Positions 49,598 through 63,509 of a stretch of 64,000 nucleotides of DNA are shown piece by piece. Origin of the DNA: Hyperoodon ampullatus (lineage: Eukaryota > Chordata > Mammalia > Artiodactyla > Ziphiidae); contig CATKHW010000060.1 in NCBI GenBank assembly GCA_949752795.1, forward strand, positions 372,001 to 436,000, given 5' to 3'. The translations under genes were made by a program, and so were the position numbers. The notes beneath the pieces were generated by a model. The model saw only the letters and a list, made by a program, of their open reading frames with translations, did no database searches and was not told the DNA's origin. The number at the start of each line of letters is the position of its first letter. Position 1 is the first letter of the stretch.

Positions 49598-51336
49598 TGT
49601 ACGGGAATCCTAGAGAACGGACACACTGTGAATACGAAAGGTTTCTAAAACTCAACGAATAGTCCCTCTCCTGGTGCTCCGGTTTGACTTTCCATCTGCT
49701 TTATTATCAACCTCCCAACTTGGAGAGACAGCCCCTTTAACCTCCTGGTTCGCACAGGTTGCCAATTTGGCAGAGGATGAAAGGGAAGAGGGAGAACCAA
49801 TGAGAGAGTAGCTGTTAGGCATTTGGACGGGCACATATCACTGTAATTTCCCGGCAGGAAGAAGAATTAACCAAAGTCTCAGCCACCCACCAGGAATCAG
49901 TATAGATCCTGAACCAAAATTTTGGACTTGCGGTCAGCTCACCAAAAACGAGTTGAAAAATGGAGCTCAGGGGCACAGCAATTCACAAACTGGCCGAGTA
50001 ATAAAGGACAACTATCGTCCAAAAATCTGTTGAGGGAAGGCAACGAGGCGGACTTGAAAGCGAGGCAGAATAGCAGGAAACAGATTTCAAGAGGTACGTT
50101 GGAATCGCCTTTAAAGCACAGGAAGAGGGGCACAACTTCAACAATGATGCACTTGGCCAAAAAGGGCGTATGCGTTTTCTCCTGAATATATTCAGGAGAA
50201 AACGCATACGCCCTTTTTGGCCAAGCAAGCAAGCGGGCAATGCAAATCTGCACTACAAAGAAGTATCACTTCCCACCGGTCAAAAGGGACATCCACAAAA
50301 TGTGTAAAAACCAGAAAGGCAAGACAGGCCCTGGAGAACAGGGAGCCTTGTTATGCTGATGGGCGGGATGTAAATTGCCAACTGCCTCTCTGGAGGAGTG
50401 CATTGTGTTCCGTAAAACAAGTAAACAACAGAGCTACAGAGCCAAGGGCACTTCCAGTCTAGGGAATATACTTGGGAAAAACTGAAAATCAATAAGACAG
50501 AGCCACCCCAAAATTTTGGGCTGCACTGCTTACAAGGACCTCAACTTGGGTACACCTTAAATATCCCAGGAAATATAAAAATGGTTCAAAAAATTGTGGT
50601 ACTTACGTACGATGGAATATCCCTCAGCCATGAAATCAATGTCATAAGACCAGTAGCAGCAAAATGGGTGGATTCAGGTACGATGATTCTAAGTGAAATA
50701 AGTCACAGAGAAAAAGAAACTTATCATAAGTTATCACTTATGAAGATCCTGTAAACATGGCTACACTTGAACTGAGTTAGGAAAGAGAACAGTGTCTCAC
50801 ATTTAGAAAACACTCTTATGCCTGCTTAAGGGGGAAGGAGAGGTGGGGTGATGCATAAAACCAGAGTTTGATATAAGCACAGGTACCGTTCCAAAAACCA
50901 ACTATGGAATAGACAAGACCTACACCTTCCTCAGTGAAAGGGACTCAAAACCCCATATTTCCCGCAGAGGAATATATCTGACTAGTAAGAATCTTAAAAC
51001 CTATGTATTGATATGTCTCCGTAAGGGAATCAAGTGTGTCTAGACTGGCACAAACATGGCAGCGAGAATCAGCTCAAACCCACTATAAAAAGGAATTTCA
51101 AAAATAAAACAAAAAAACTGGGAAATTCTTTACAATTCCTTCAGGGTCTCTGATGAAACCTGAAATGACCCTATCTACAATGACAGCTGGATGTGGCATA
51201 AGGCTGGACACTTGGGACTGAGAGGATTGGTGAGATTGGGTGAGCAAATGCAGACCCTTTAAAGCAATAATGCATGGCACACATTCCATGGGTCCCAACT
51301 CTCCAGGTTGAAGGGAATATTACTACAGATATAACA
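49598..51336 (+). repeat. Satellite copy E10, type alpha
   Basis: Agg, Caac, tatgcG, ttcAgg, ttccG, caataagacaga. cttcaacaatg near 50140 is shared in part with E12 (cttcaaaaatg). Confidence 0.93.
50152..50225. repeat. Perfect 74-bp palindrome in E10
   Basis: Same sequence as at 554-627, with all 37 pairs matching. Confidence 0.97.
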
Positions 51337-53075
51337 TGTACGGGAATCCTAGAGAACGGACACACTGTGAATACGAAAGGTTTCTAAAACTCAACGAATA
51401 GTCCCTCTCCTGGTGCTCCAGTTTGACTTTCCATCTGCTTTATTATCAACCTCCCAACTTGGAGAGACAGCCCCTTTAACCTCCTGGTTCGCACAGGTTG
51501 CCAATTTGGCAGAGGATGAAAGGGAAGAGGGAGAACCAATGAGAGAGTAGCTGTTAGGCATTTGGACGGGCACATATCACTGTAATTTCCCGGCAGGAAG
51601 AAGAATTAACCAAAGTCTCAGCCACCCACCGGGAATCAGTATAGATCCTGAACCAAAATTTTGGACTTGCGGTCAGCTCACCAAAAACGAGTTGAAAAAT
51701 GGAGCTCAGGGGCACAGCAATTCACAAACTGGCCGAGTAATAAAGGAGAACTATCGTCCAAAAATCTGTTGAGGGAAGGCAACGAGGCGGACTTGAAAGC
51801 GAGGCAGAATAGCAGGAAACAGATTTCAAGAGGTACGTTGGAATCGCCTTTAAAGCACAGGAAGAGGGGCACAACTTCGACAATGATGCACTTGGCCAAA
51901 AAGGGCGTATGCCTTTTCTCCTGAATATATTCTGGAGAAAACGCATACGCCCTTTTTGGCCAAGCAAGCAAGCGGGCAATGCAAATCTGCACTACAAAGA
52001 AGTATCACTTCCCACCGGTCAAAAGGGACATCCACAAAATGTGTAAAAACCAGAAAGGCAAGACAGGCCCTGGAGAACAGGGAGCCTTGTTATGCTGATG
52101 GGCGGGATGTAAATTGCCAACTGCCTCTCTGGAGGAGTGCATTGTGTTCCCTAAAACAAGTAAACAACAGAGCTACAGAGCCAAGGGCACTTCCAGTCTA
52201 GGGAATATACCTTGGGAAAACTGAAAATCAAAAAGACACAGCCACCCCAAAATTTAGGGCTGCACTGCTTACAAGGACCTCAACTTGGGTACACCTTAAA
52301 TATCCCAGGAAATATAAAAATGGTTCAAAAAATTGTGGTACTTACGTACGATGGAATATCCCTCAGCCATGAAATCAATGTCATAAGACCAGTAGCAGCA
52401 AAATGGGTGGATTCAGGTACGATGATTCTAAGTGAAATAAGTCACACAGAAAAAGAAACTTATCATAAGATATCACTTATGAAGATCCTGTAAACATGGC
52501 TACACTTGAACTGAGTTAGGAAAGAGAACAGTGTCTCACATTTAGAAAACACTCTTATGCCTGCTTAAGGGGGAAGGAGAGGTGGGGTGATGCATAAAAC
52601 CAGAGTTTGATATAAGCACAGGTACCGTTCCAGAAACCAACTATGGAATAGACAAGACCTACACCTTCCTCAGTGAAAGGGACTCAAAACCCCATATTTC
52701 CCGCAGAGGAATATATCTGACTAGTAAGAATCTTAAAACCTATGTATTGATATGTCTCCGTAAGGGAATCAAGTGTGTCTAGACTGGCACAAACATGGCA
52801 GCGAGAATCAGCTCAAACCCACTATAAAAAGGAATTTCAAAAATAAAACAAAAAAACTGGGAAATTCTTTACAATTCCTTCAGGGTCTCTGATGAAACCT
52901 GAAATGACCCTATCTACAATGACAGCTGGATGTGGCATAAGGCTGGACACTTGGGACTGAGAGGATTGGTGAGATTGGGTGAGCAAATGCAGACCCTTTA
53001 AAGCAATAATGCATGGCACACATTCCATGGGTCCCAACTCTCCAGGTTGAAGGGAATATTACTACAGATATAACA
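51337..53075 (+). repeat. Satellite copy E11, type beta
   Basis: Same variant set as E9, including tgctccagtttgac. The palindrome at 51891-51964 has two mismatched pairs. Confidence 0.93.
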
Positions 53076-54814
53076 TGTACGGGAATCCTAGAGAACGGAC
53101 ACACTGTGAATACGAAAGGTTTCTAAAACTCAACGAATAGTCCCTCTCCTGGTGCTCCGGTTTGACTTTCCATCTGCTTTATTATCAACCTCCCAACTTG
53201 GAGAGACAGCCCCTTTAACCTCCTGGTTCGCACAGGTTGCCAATTTGGCAGAGGATGAAAGGGAAGAGGGAGAACCAATGAGAGAGTAGCTGTTAGGCAT
53301 TTGGACGGGCACATATCACTGTAATTTCCCGGCAGGAAGAAGAATTAACCAAAGTCTCAGCCACCCACCAGGAATCAGTATAGATCCTGAACCAAAATTT
53401 TGGACTTGCGGTCAGCTCACCAAAAACGAGTTGAAAAATGGAGCTCAGGGGCACAGCAATTCACAAACTGGCCGAGTAATAAAGGACAACTATCGTCCAA
53501 AAATCTGTTGAGGGAAGGCAACGAGGCGGACTTGAAAGCGAGGCAGAATAGCAGGAAACAGATTTCAAGAGGTACGTTGGAATCGCCTTTAAAGCACAGG
53601 AAGAGGGGCACAACTTCAAAAATGATGCACTTGGCCAAAAAGGGCGTATGTGTTTTCTCCTGAATATATTCAGGAGAAAACGCATACGCCCTTTTTGGCC
53701 AAGCAAGCAAGCGGGCAATGCAAATCTGCACTACAAAGAAGTATCACTTCCCACCGGTCAAAAGGGACATCCACAAAATGTGTAAAAACCAGAAAGGCAA
53801 GACAGGCCCTGGAGAACAGGGAGCCTTGTTATGCTGATGGGCGGGATGTAAATTGCCAACTGCCTCTCTGGAGGAGTGCATTGTGTTCCGTAAAACAAGT
53901 AAACAACAGAGCTACAGAGCCAAGGGCACTTCCAGTCTAGGGAATATACTTGGGAAAAACTGAAAATCAATAAGACAGAGCCACCCCAAAATTTAGGGCT
54001 GCACTGCTTACAAGGACCTCAACTTGGGTACACCTTAAATATCCCAGGAAATATAAAAATGGTTCAAAAAATTGTGGTACTTACGTACGATGGAATATCC
54101 CTCAGCCATGAAATCAATGTCATAAGACCAGTAGCAGCAAAATGGGTGGATTCAGGTACGATGATTCTAAGTGAAATAAGTCACAGAGAAAAAGAAACTT
54201 ATCATAAGTTATCACTTATGAAGATCCTGTAAACATGGCTACACTTGAACTGAGTTAGGAAAGAGAACAGTGTCTCACATTTAGAAAACACTCTTATGCC
54301 TGCTTAAGGGGGAAGGAGAGGTGGGGTGATGCATAAAACCAGAGTTTGATATAAGCACAGGTACCGTTCCAAAAACCAACTATGGAATAGACAAGACCTA
54401 CACCTTCCTCAGTGAAAGGGACTCAAAACCCCATATTTCCCGCAGAGGAATATATCTGACTAGTAAGAATCTTAAAACCTATGTATTGATATGTCTCCGT
54501 AAGGGAATCAAGTGTGTCTAGACTGGCACAAACATGGCAGCGAGAATCAGCTCAAACCCACTATAAAAAGGAATTTCAAAAATAAAACAAAAAAACTGGG
54601 AAATTCTTTACAATTCCTTCAGGGTCTCTGATGAAACCTGAAATGACCCTATCTACAATGACAGCTGGATGTGGCATAAGGCTGGACACTTGGGACTGAG
54701 AGGATTGGTGAGATTGGGTGAGCAAATGCAGACCCTTTAAAGCAATAATGCATGGCACACATTCCATGGGTCCCAACTCTCCAGGTTGAAGGGAATATTA
54801 CTACAGATATAACA
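53076..54814 (+). repeat. Satellite copy E12, type alpha
   Basis: Agg, Caac, ttcAgg, ttccG, caataagacaga. The palindrome at 53630-53703 has one mismatch (tatgtg for tatgcg). atttaggg replaces the attttggg usual for alpha. Confidence 0.93.
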
Positions 54815-56553
54815 TGTACGGGAATCCTAGAGAACGGACACACTGTGAATACGAAAGGTTTCTAAAACTCAACGAATAGTCCCTCTCCTGGTGCTCCGGT
54901 TTGACTTTCCATCTGCTTTATTATCAACCTCCCAACTTGGAGAGACAGCCCCTTTAACCTCCTGGTTCGCACAGGTTGCCAATTTGGCAGAGGATGAAAG
55001 GGAAGAGGGAGAACCAATGAGAGAGTAGCTGTTAGGCATTTGGACGGGCACATATCACTGTAATTTCCCGGCAGGAAGAAGAATTAACCAAAGTCTCAGC
55101 CACCCACCGGGAATCAGTATAGATCCTGAACCAAAATTTTGGACTTGCGGTCAGCTCACCAAAAACGAGTTGAAAAATGGAGCTCAGGGGCACAGCAATT
55201 CACAAACTGGCCGAGTAATAAAGGAGAACTATCGTCCAAAAATCTGTTGAGGGAAGGCAACGAGGCGGACTTGAAAGCGAGGCAGAATAGCAGGAAACAG
55301 ATTTCAAGAGGTACGTTGGAATCGCCTTTAAAGCACAGGAAGAGGGGCACAACTTCGACAATGATGCACTTGGCCAAAAAGGGCGTATGCCTTTTCTCCT
55401 GAATATATTCAGGAGAAAACGCATACGCCCTTTTTGGCCAAGCAAGCAAGCGGGCAATGCAAATCTGCACTACAAAGAAGTATCACTTCCCACCGGTCAA
55501 AAGGGACATCCACAAAATGTGTAAAAACCAGAAAGGCAAGACAGGCCCTGGAGAACAGGGAGCCTTGTTATGCTGATGGGCGGGATGTAAATTGCCAACT
55601 GCCTCTCTGGAGGAGTGCATTGTGTTCCGTAAAACAAGTAAACAACAGAGCTACAGAGCCAAGGGCACTTCCAGTCTAGGGAATATACTTGGGAAAAACT
55701 GAAAATCAATAAGACAGAGCCACCCCAAAATTTTGGGCTGCACTGCTTACAAGGACCTCAACTTGGGTACACCTTAAATATCCCAGGAAATATAAAAATG
55801 GTTCAAAAAATTGTGGTACTTACGTACGATGGAATATCCCTCAGCCATGAAATCAATGTCATAAGACCAGTAGCAGCAAAATGGGTGGATTCAGGTACGA
55901 TGATTCTAAGTGAAATAAGTCACAGAGAAAAAGAAACTTATCATAAGTTATCACTTATGAAGATCCTGTAAACATGGCTACACTTGAACTGAGTTAGGAA
56001 AGAGAACAGTGTCTCACATTTAGAAAACACTCTTATGCCTGCTTAAGGGGGAAGGAGAGGTGGGGTGATGCATAAAACCAGAGTTTGATATAAGCACAGG
56101 TACCGTTCCAAAAACCAACTATGGAATAGACAAGACCTACACCTTCCTCAGTGAAAGGGACTCAAAACCCCATATTTCCCGCAGAGGAATATATCTGACT
56201 AGTAAGAATCTTAAAACCTATGTATTGATATGTCTCCGTAAGGGAATCAAGTGTGTCTAGACTGGCACAAACATGGCAGCGAGAATCAGCTCAAACCCAC
56301 TATAAAAAGGAATTTCAAAAATAAAACAAAAAAACTGGGAAATTCTTTACAATTCCTTCAGGGTCTCTGATGAAACCTGAAATGACCCTATCTACAATGA
56401 CAGCTGGATGTGGCATAAGGCTGGACACTTGGGACTGAGAGGATTGGTGAGATTGGGTGAGCAAATGCAGACCCTTTAAAGCAATAATGCATGGCACACA
56501 TTCCATGGGTCCCAACTCTCCAGGTTGAAGGGAATATTACTACAGATATAACA
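54815..56553 (+). repeat. Satellite copy E13, alpha/beta recombinant without SINE
   Basis: Same beta-then-alpha variant combination as E6, seven units earlier, but with an empty SINE site (about 56328). The palindrome at 55369-55442 has one mismatch. Confidence 0.93.
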
Positions 56554-58292
56554 TGTACGGGAATCCTAGAGAACGGACACACTGTGAATACGAAAGGTTT
56601 CTAAAACTCAACGAATAGTCCCTCTCCTGGTGCTCCGGTTTGACTTTCCATCTGCTTTATTATCAACCTCCCAACTTGGAGAGACAGCCCCTTTAACCTC
56701 CTGGTTCGCACAGGTTGCCAATTTGGCAGAGGATGAAAGGGAAGAGGGAGAACCAATGAGAGAGTAGCTGTTAGGCATTTGGACGGGCACATATCACTGT
56801 AATTTCCCGGCAGGAAGAAGAATTAACCAAAGTCTCAGCCACCCACCGGGAATCAGTATAGATCCTGAACCAAAATTTTGGACTTGCGGTCAGCTCACCA
56901 AAAACGAGTTGAAAAATGGAGCTCAGGGGCACAGCAATTCACAAACTGGCCGAGTAATAAAGGACAACTATCGTCCAAAAATCTGTTGAGGGAAGGCAAC
57001 GAGGCGGACTTGAAAGCGAGGCAGAATAGCAGGAAACAGATTTCAAGAGGTACGTTGGAATCGCCTTTAAAGCACAGGAAGAGGGGCACAACTTCGACAA
57101 TGATGCACTTGGCCAAAAAGGGCTTATGCCTTTTCTCCTGAATATATTCTGGAGAAAACGCATACGCCCTTTTTGGCCAAGCAAGCAAGCGGGCAATGCA
57201 AATCTGCACTACAAAGAAGTATCACTTCCCACCGGTCAAAAGGGACATCCACAAAATGTGTAAAAACCAGAAAGGCAAGACAGGCCCTGGAGAACAGGGA
57301 GCCTTGTTATGCTGATGGGCGGGATGTAAATTGCCAACTGCCTCTCTGGAGGAGTGCATTGTGTTCCCTAAAACAAGTAAACAACAGAGCTACAGAGCCA
57401 AGGGCACTTCCAGTCTAGGGAATATACCTTGGGAAAACTGAAAATCAAAAAGACACAGCCACCCCAAAATTTAGGGCTGCACTGCTTACAAGGACCTCAA
57501 CTTGGGTACACCTTAAATATCCCAGGAAATATAAAAATGGTTCAAAAAATTGTGGTACTTACGTACGATGGAATATCCGTCAGCCATGAAATCAATGTCA
57601 TAAGACCAGTAGCAGCAAAATGGGTGGATTCAGGTACGATGATTCTAAGTGAAATAAGTCACAGAGAAAAAGAAACTTATCATAAGATATCACTTATGAA
57701 GATCCTGTAAACATGGCTACACTTGAACTGAGTTAGGAAAGAGAACAGTGTCTCACATTTAGAAAACACTCTTATGCCTGCTTAAGGGGGAAGGAGAGGT
57801 GGGGTGATGCATAAAACCAGAGTTTGATATAAGCACAGGTACCGTTCCAAAAACCAACTATGGAATAGACAAGACCTACACCTTCCTCAGTGAAAGGGAC
57901 TCAAAACCCCATATTTCCCGCAGAGGAATATATCTGACTAGTAAGAATCTTAAAACCTATGTATTGATATGTCTCCGTAAGGGAATCAAGTGTGTCTAGA
58001 CTGGCACAAACATGGCAGCGAGAATCAGCTCAAACCCACTATAAAAAGGAATTTCAAAAATAAAACAAAAAAACTGGGAAATTCTTTACAATTCCTTCAG
58101 GGTCTCTGATGAAACCTGAAATGACCCTATCTACAATGACAGCTGGATGTGGCATAAGGCTGGACACTTGGGACTGAGAGGATTGGTGAGATTGGGTGAG
58201 CAAATGCAGACCCTTTAAAGCAATAATGCATGGCACACATTCCATGGGTCCCAACTCTCCAGGTTGAAGGGAATATTACTACAGATATAACA
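56554..58292 (+). repeat. Satellite copy E14, type beta
   Basis: Ggg, Caac, ttcTgg, ttccC, caaaaagacaca. An extra change in the palindrome (ggcttatgcc) at 57108-57181. Confidence 0.93.
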
Positions 58293-60031
58293 TGTACGGG
58301 AATCCTAGAGAACGGACACACTGTGAATACGAAAGGTTTCTAAAACTCAACGAATAGTCCCTCTCCTGGTGCTCCGGTTTGACTTTCCATCTGCTTTATT
58401 ATCAACCTCCCAACTTGGAGAGACAGCCCCTTTAACCTCCTGGTTCGCACAGGTTGCCAATTTGGCAGAGGATGAAAGGGAAGAGGGAGAACCAATGAGA
58501 GAGTAGCTGTTAGGCATTTGGACGGGCACATATCACTGTAATTTCCCGGCAGGAAGAAGAATTAACCAAAGTCTCAGCCACCCACCGGGAATCAGTATAG
58601 ATCCGGAACCAAAATTTTGGACTTGCGGTCAGCTCACCAAAAACGAGTTGAAAAATGGAGCTCAGGGGCACAGCAATTCACAAACTGGCCGAGTAATAAA
58701 GGACAACTATCGTCCAAAAATCTGTTGAGGGAAGGCAACGAGGCGGACTTGAAAGCGAGGCAGAATAGCAGGAAACAGATTTCAAGAGGTACGTTGGAAT
58801 CGCCTTTAAAGCACAGGAAGAGGGGCACAACTTCGACAATGATGCACTTGGCCAAAAAGGGCGTATGCCTTTTCTCCTGAATATATTCTGGAGAAAACGC
58901 ATACGCCCTTTTTGGCCAAGCAAGCAAGCGGGCAATGCAAATCTGCACTACAAAGAAGTATCACTTCCCACCGGTCAAAAGGGACATCCACAAAATGTGT
59001 AAAAACCAGAAAGGCAAGACAGGCCCTGGAGAACAGGGAGCCTTGTTATGCTGATGGGCGGGATGTAAATTGCCAACTGCCTCTCTGGAGGAGTGCATTG
59101 TGTTCCCTAAAACAAGTAAACAACAGAGCTACAGAGCCAAGGGCACTTCCAGTCTAGGGAATATACCTTGGGAAAACTGAAAATCAAAAAGACACAGCCA
59201 CCCCAAAATTTAGGGCTGCACTGCTTACAAGGACCTCAACTTGGGTACACCTTAAATATCCCAGGAAATATAAAAATGGTTCAAAAAATTGTGGTACTTA
59301 CGTACGATGGAATATCCCTCAGCCATGAAATCAATGTCATAAGACCAGTAGCAGCAAAATGGGTGGATTCAGGTACGATGATTCTAAGTGAAATAAGTCA
59401 CAGAGAAAAAGAAACTTATCATAAGTTATCACTTATGAAGATCCTGTAAACATGGCTACACTTGAACTGAGTTAGGAAAGAGAACAGTGTCTCACATTTA
59501 GAAAACACTCTTATGCCTGCTTAAGGGGGAAGGAGAGGTGGGGTGATGCATAAAACCAGAGTTTGATATAAGCACAGGTACCGTTCCAAAAACCAACTAT
59601 GGAATAGACAAGACCTACACCTTCCGCAGTGAAAGGGACTCAAAACCCCATATTTCCCGCAGAGGAATATATCTGACTAGTAAGAATCTTAAAACCTATG
59701 TATTGATATGTCTCCGTAAGGGAATCAAGTGTGTCTAGACTGGGATAAATATGGCAGCGAGAATCAGCTCAAACCCACTATAAAAAGGAATTTCAAAAAT
59801 AAAACAAAAAAACTGGGAAATTCTTTACAATTCCTTCAGGGTCTCTGATGAAACCTGAAATGACCCTATCTACAATGACAGCTGGATGTGGCATAAGGCT
59901 GGACACTTGGGACTGAGAGGATTGGTGAGATTGGGTGAGCAAATGCAGACCCTTTAAAGCAATAATGCATGGCACACATTCCATGGGTCCCAACTCTCCA
60001 GGTTGAAGGGAATATTACTACAGATATAACA
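58293..60031 (+). repeat. Satellite copy E15, type beta
   Basis: Ggg, Caac, tatgcC, ttcTgg, ttccC, caaaaagacaca, with atccggaacc as in E7. Two beta copies in a row (E14, E15) break the alternation here. gggataaatatgg near 59740 is shared with E17. Confidence 0.93.
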
Positions 60032-61770
60032 TGTACGGGAATCCTAGAGAACGGACACACTGTGAATACGAAAGGTTTCTAAAACTCAACGAATAGTCCC
60101 TCTCCTGGTGCTCCGGTTTGACTTTCCATCTGCTTTATTATCAACCTCCCAACTTGGAGAGACAGCCCCTTTAACCTCCTGGTTCGCACAGGTTGCCAAT
60201 TTGGCAGAGGATGAAAGGGAAGAGGGAGAACCAATGAGAGAGTAGCTGTTAGGCATTTGGACGGGCACATATCACTGTAATTTCCCGGCAGGAAGAAGAA
60301 TTAACCAAAGTCTCAGCCACCCACCGGGAATCAGTATAGATCCTGAACCAAAATTTTGGACTTGCGGTCAGCTCACCAAAAACGAGTTGAAAAATGGAGC
60401 TCAGGGGCACAGCAATTCACAAACTGGCCGAGTAATAAAGGACAACTATCGTCCAAAAATCTGTTGAGGGAAGGCAACGAGGCGGACTTGAAAGCGAGGC
60501 AGAATAGCAGGAAACAGATTTCAAGAGGTACGTTGGAATCGCCTTTAAAGCACAGGAAGAGGGGCACAACTTCGACAATGATGCACTTGGCCAAAAAGGG
60601 CGTATGCGTTTTCTCCTGAATATATTCAGGAGAAAACGCATACGCCCTTTTTGGCCAAGCAAGCAAGCGGGCAATGCAAATCTGCACTACAAAGAAGTAT
60701 CACTTCCCACCGGTCAAAAGGGACATCCACAAAATGTGTAAAAACCAGAAAGGCAAGACAGGCCCTGGAGAACAGGGAGCCTTGTTATGTTGATGGGCGG
60801 GATGTAAATTGCCAACTGCCTCTCTGGAGGAGTGCATTGTGTTCCCTAAAACAAGTAAACAACAGAGCTACAGAGCCAAGGGCACTTCCAGTCTAGGGAA
60901 TATACCTGGGAAAAACTGAAAATCAATAAGACAGAGCCACCCCAAAATTTAGGGCTGCACTGCTTACAAGGACCTCAACTAGGGTACACCTTAAATATCC
61001 CAGGAAATATAAAATTGGTTCAAAAAATTGTGGTACTTACGTACGATGGAATATCCCTCAGCCATGAAATCAATGTCATAAGACCAGTAGCAGCAAAATG
61101 GGTGGATTCAGGTACGATGATTCTAAGTGAAATAAGTCACAGAGAAAAAGAAACTTATCATAAGTTATCACTTATGAAGATCCTGTAAACATGGCTACAC
61201 TTGAACTGAGTTAGGAAAGAGAACAGTGTCTCACATTTAGAAAACACTCTTATGCCTGCTTAAGGGGGAAGGAGAGGTGGGGTGATGCATAAAACCAGAG
61301 TTTGATATAAGCACAGGTACCGTTCCAAAAACCAACTATGGAATAGACAAGACCTACACCTTCCTCAGTAAAAGGGACTCAAAACCCCATATTTCCCGCA
61401 GAGGAATATATCTGACTAGTAAGAATCTTAAAACCTATGTATTGATATGTCTCCGTAAGGGAAACAAGTGTGTCTAGACTGGCATGAACATGGCAGCGAG
61501 AATCAGCTCAAACCCACTATAAAAAGGAATTTCAAAAACAAAACAAAAAAACTGGGAAATTCTTTACAATTCCTTCAGGGTCTCTGATGAAACCTGAAAT
61601 GACCCTATCTACAATGACAGCTGGATGTGGCATAAGGCTGGACACTTGGGACTGAGAGGATTGGTGAGATTGGGTGAGCAAATGCAGACCCTTTAAAGCA
61701 ATAATGCATGGCACACATTCCATGGGTCCCAACTCTCCAGGTTGAAGGGAATATTACTACAGATATAACA
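60032..61770 (+). repeat. Satellite copy E16, mixed type
   Basis: Ggg, Caac, tatgcG, ttcAgg (alpha), ttccC (beta), an intermediate tacctggg, and caataagacaga (alpha). Probably a further recombinant or gene-conversion product. Confidence 0.92.
60586..60659. repeat. Perfect 74-bp palindrome in E16
   Basis: Same sequence as at 554-627, with all 37 pairs matching. Confidence 0.97.
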
Positions 61771-63509
61771 TGTACGGGAATCCTAGAGAACGGACACACT
61801 GTGAATACGAAAGGTTTCTAAAACTCAACGAATAGTCCCTCTCCTGGTGCTCCGGTTTGACTTTCCATCTGCTTTATTATCAACCTCCCAACTTGGAGAG
61901 ACAGCCCCTTTAACCTCCTGGTTCGCACAGGTTGCCAATTTGGCAGAGGATGAAAGGGAAGAGGGAGAACCAATGAGAGAGTAGCTGTTAGGCATTTGGA
62001 CGGGCACATATCACTGTAATTTCCCGGCAGGAAGAAGAATTAACCAAAGTCTCAGCCACCCACCGGGAATCAGTATAGATCCTGAACCAAAATTTTGGAC
62101 TTGCAGTCAGCTCACCAAAAACGAGTTGAAAAATGGAGCTCAGGGGCACAGCAATTCACAAACTGGCCGAGTAATAAAGGACAACTATCGTCCAAAAATC
62201 TGTTGAGGGAAGGCAACGAGGCGGACTTGAAAGCGTGGCGGAATAGCAGGAAACAGATTTCAAGAGGTACGTTGGAATCGCATTTAAAGCACAGGAAGAG
62301 GGGCACAACTTCGACAATGATGCACTTGGCCAAAAAGGGCGTATGCGTTTTCTCCTGAATATATTCAGGAGAAAACGCATACGCCCTTTTTGGCCAAGCT
62401 AGCAAGCGGGCAATGCAAATCTGCACTACAAAGAAGTATCACTTCCCACCGGTCAAAAGGGACATCCACAAAATGTGTAAAAACCAGAAAGGCAAGACAG
62501 GCCCTGGAGAACAGGGAGCCTTGTTATGCTGATGGGCTGGATGTAAATTGCCAACTGCCTCTCTGGAGGAGTGCATTGTGTTCCCTAAAACAAGTAAACA
62601 ACAGAGCTACAGAGCCAAGGGCACTTCCAGTCTAGGGAATATACCTTGGGAAAACTGAAAATCAAAAAGACACAGCCACCCCAAAATTTAGGGCTGCACT
62701 GCTTACAAGGAACTCAACTTGGGTACACCTTAATTATCCCAGGAAATATAAAAATGGTTCAAAAAATTGTGGTACTTACGTATGATGGAATATCCCTCAG
62801 CCATGAAATCAATGTCATAAGACCAGTAGCAGCAAAATGGGTGGATTCAGGTACGATGATTCTAAGTGAAATAAGTCACACAGAAAAAGAAACTTATCAT
62901 AAGATATCACTTATGAAGATCCTGTAAACATGGCTACACTTGAACTGAGTTAGGAAAGAGAACAGTGTCTCACATTTAGAAAACACTCTTATGCCTGCTT
63001 AAGGGGGAAGGAGAGGTGGGGTGATGCATAAAACCAGAGTTTGATATAAGCACAGGTACCGTTCCAAAAACCAACTATGGAATAGACAAGACCTACACCT
63101 TCCTCAGTGAAAGGGACTCAAAACCCCATATTTCCCGCAGAGGAATATATCTGACTAGTAAGAATCTTAAAACCTATGTATTGATATGTCTCCGTAAGGG
63201 AATCAAGTGTGTCTAGACTGGGATAAATATGGCAGCGAGAATCAGCTCAAACCCACTATAAAAAGGAATTTCAAAAATAAAACAAAAAAACTGGGAAATT
63301 CTTTACAATTCCTTCAGGGTCTCTGATGAAACCTGAAATGACCCTATCTACAATGACAGCTGGATGTGGCATAAGGCTGGACACTTGGGACTGAGAGGAT
63401 TGGTGAGATTGGGTGAGCAAATGCAGACCCTTTAAAGCAATAATGCATGGCACACATTCCATGGGTCCCAACTCTCCAGGTTGAAGGGAATATTACTACA
63501 GATATAACA
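61771..63509 (+). repeat. Satellite copy E17, beta 3' part with intact palindrome
   Basis: Ggg, Caac, tatgcG, ttcAgg, then ttccC and caaaaagacaca. More private changes than its neighbours (for example ttgcagtcag, gcgtggcggaat). Confidence 0.92.
62325..62398. repeat. Perfect 74-bp palindrome in E17
   Basis: Same sequence as at 554-627, with all 37 pairs matching. Confidence 0.97.
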
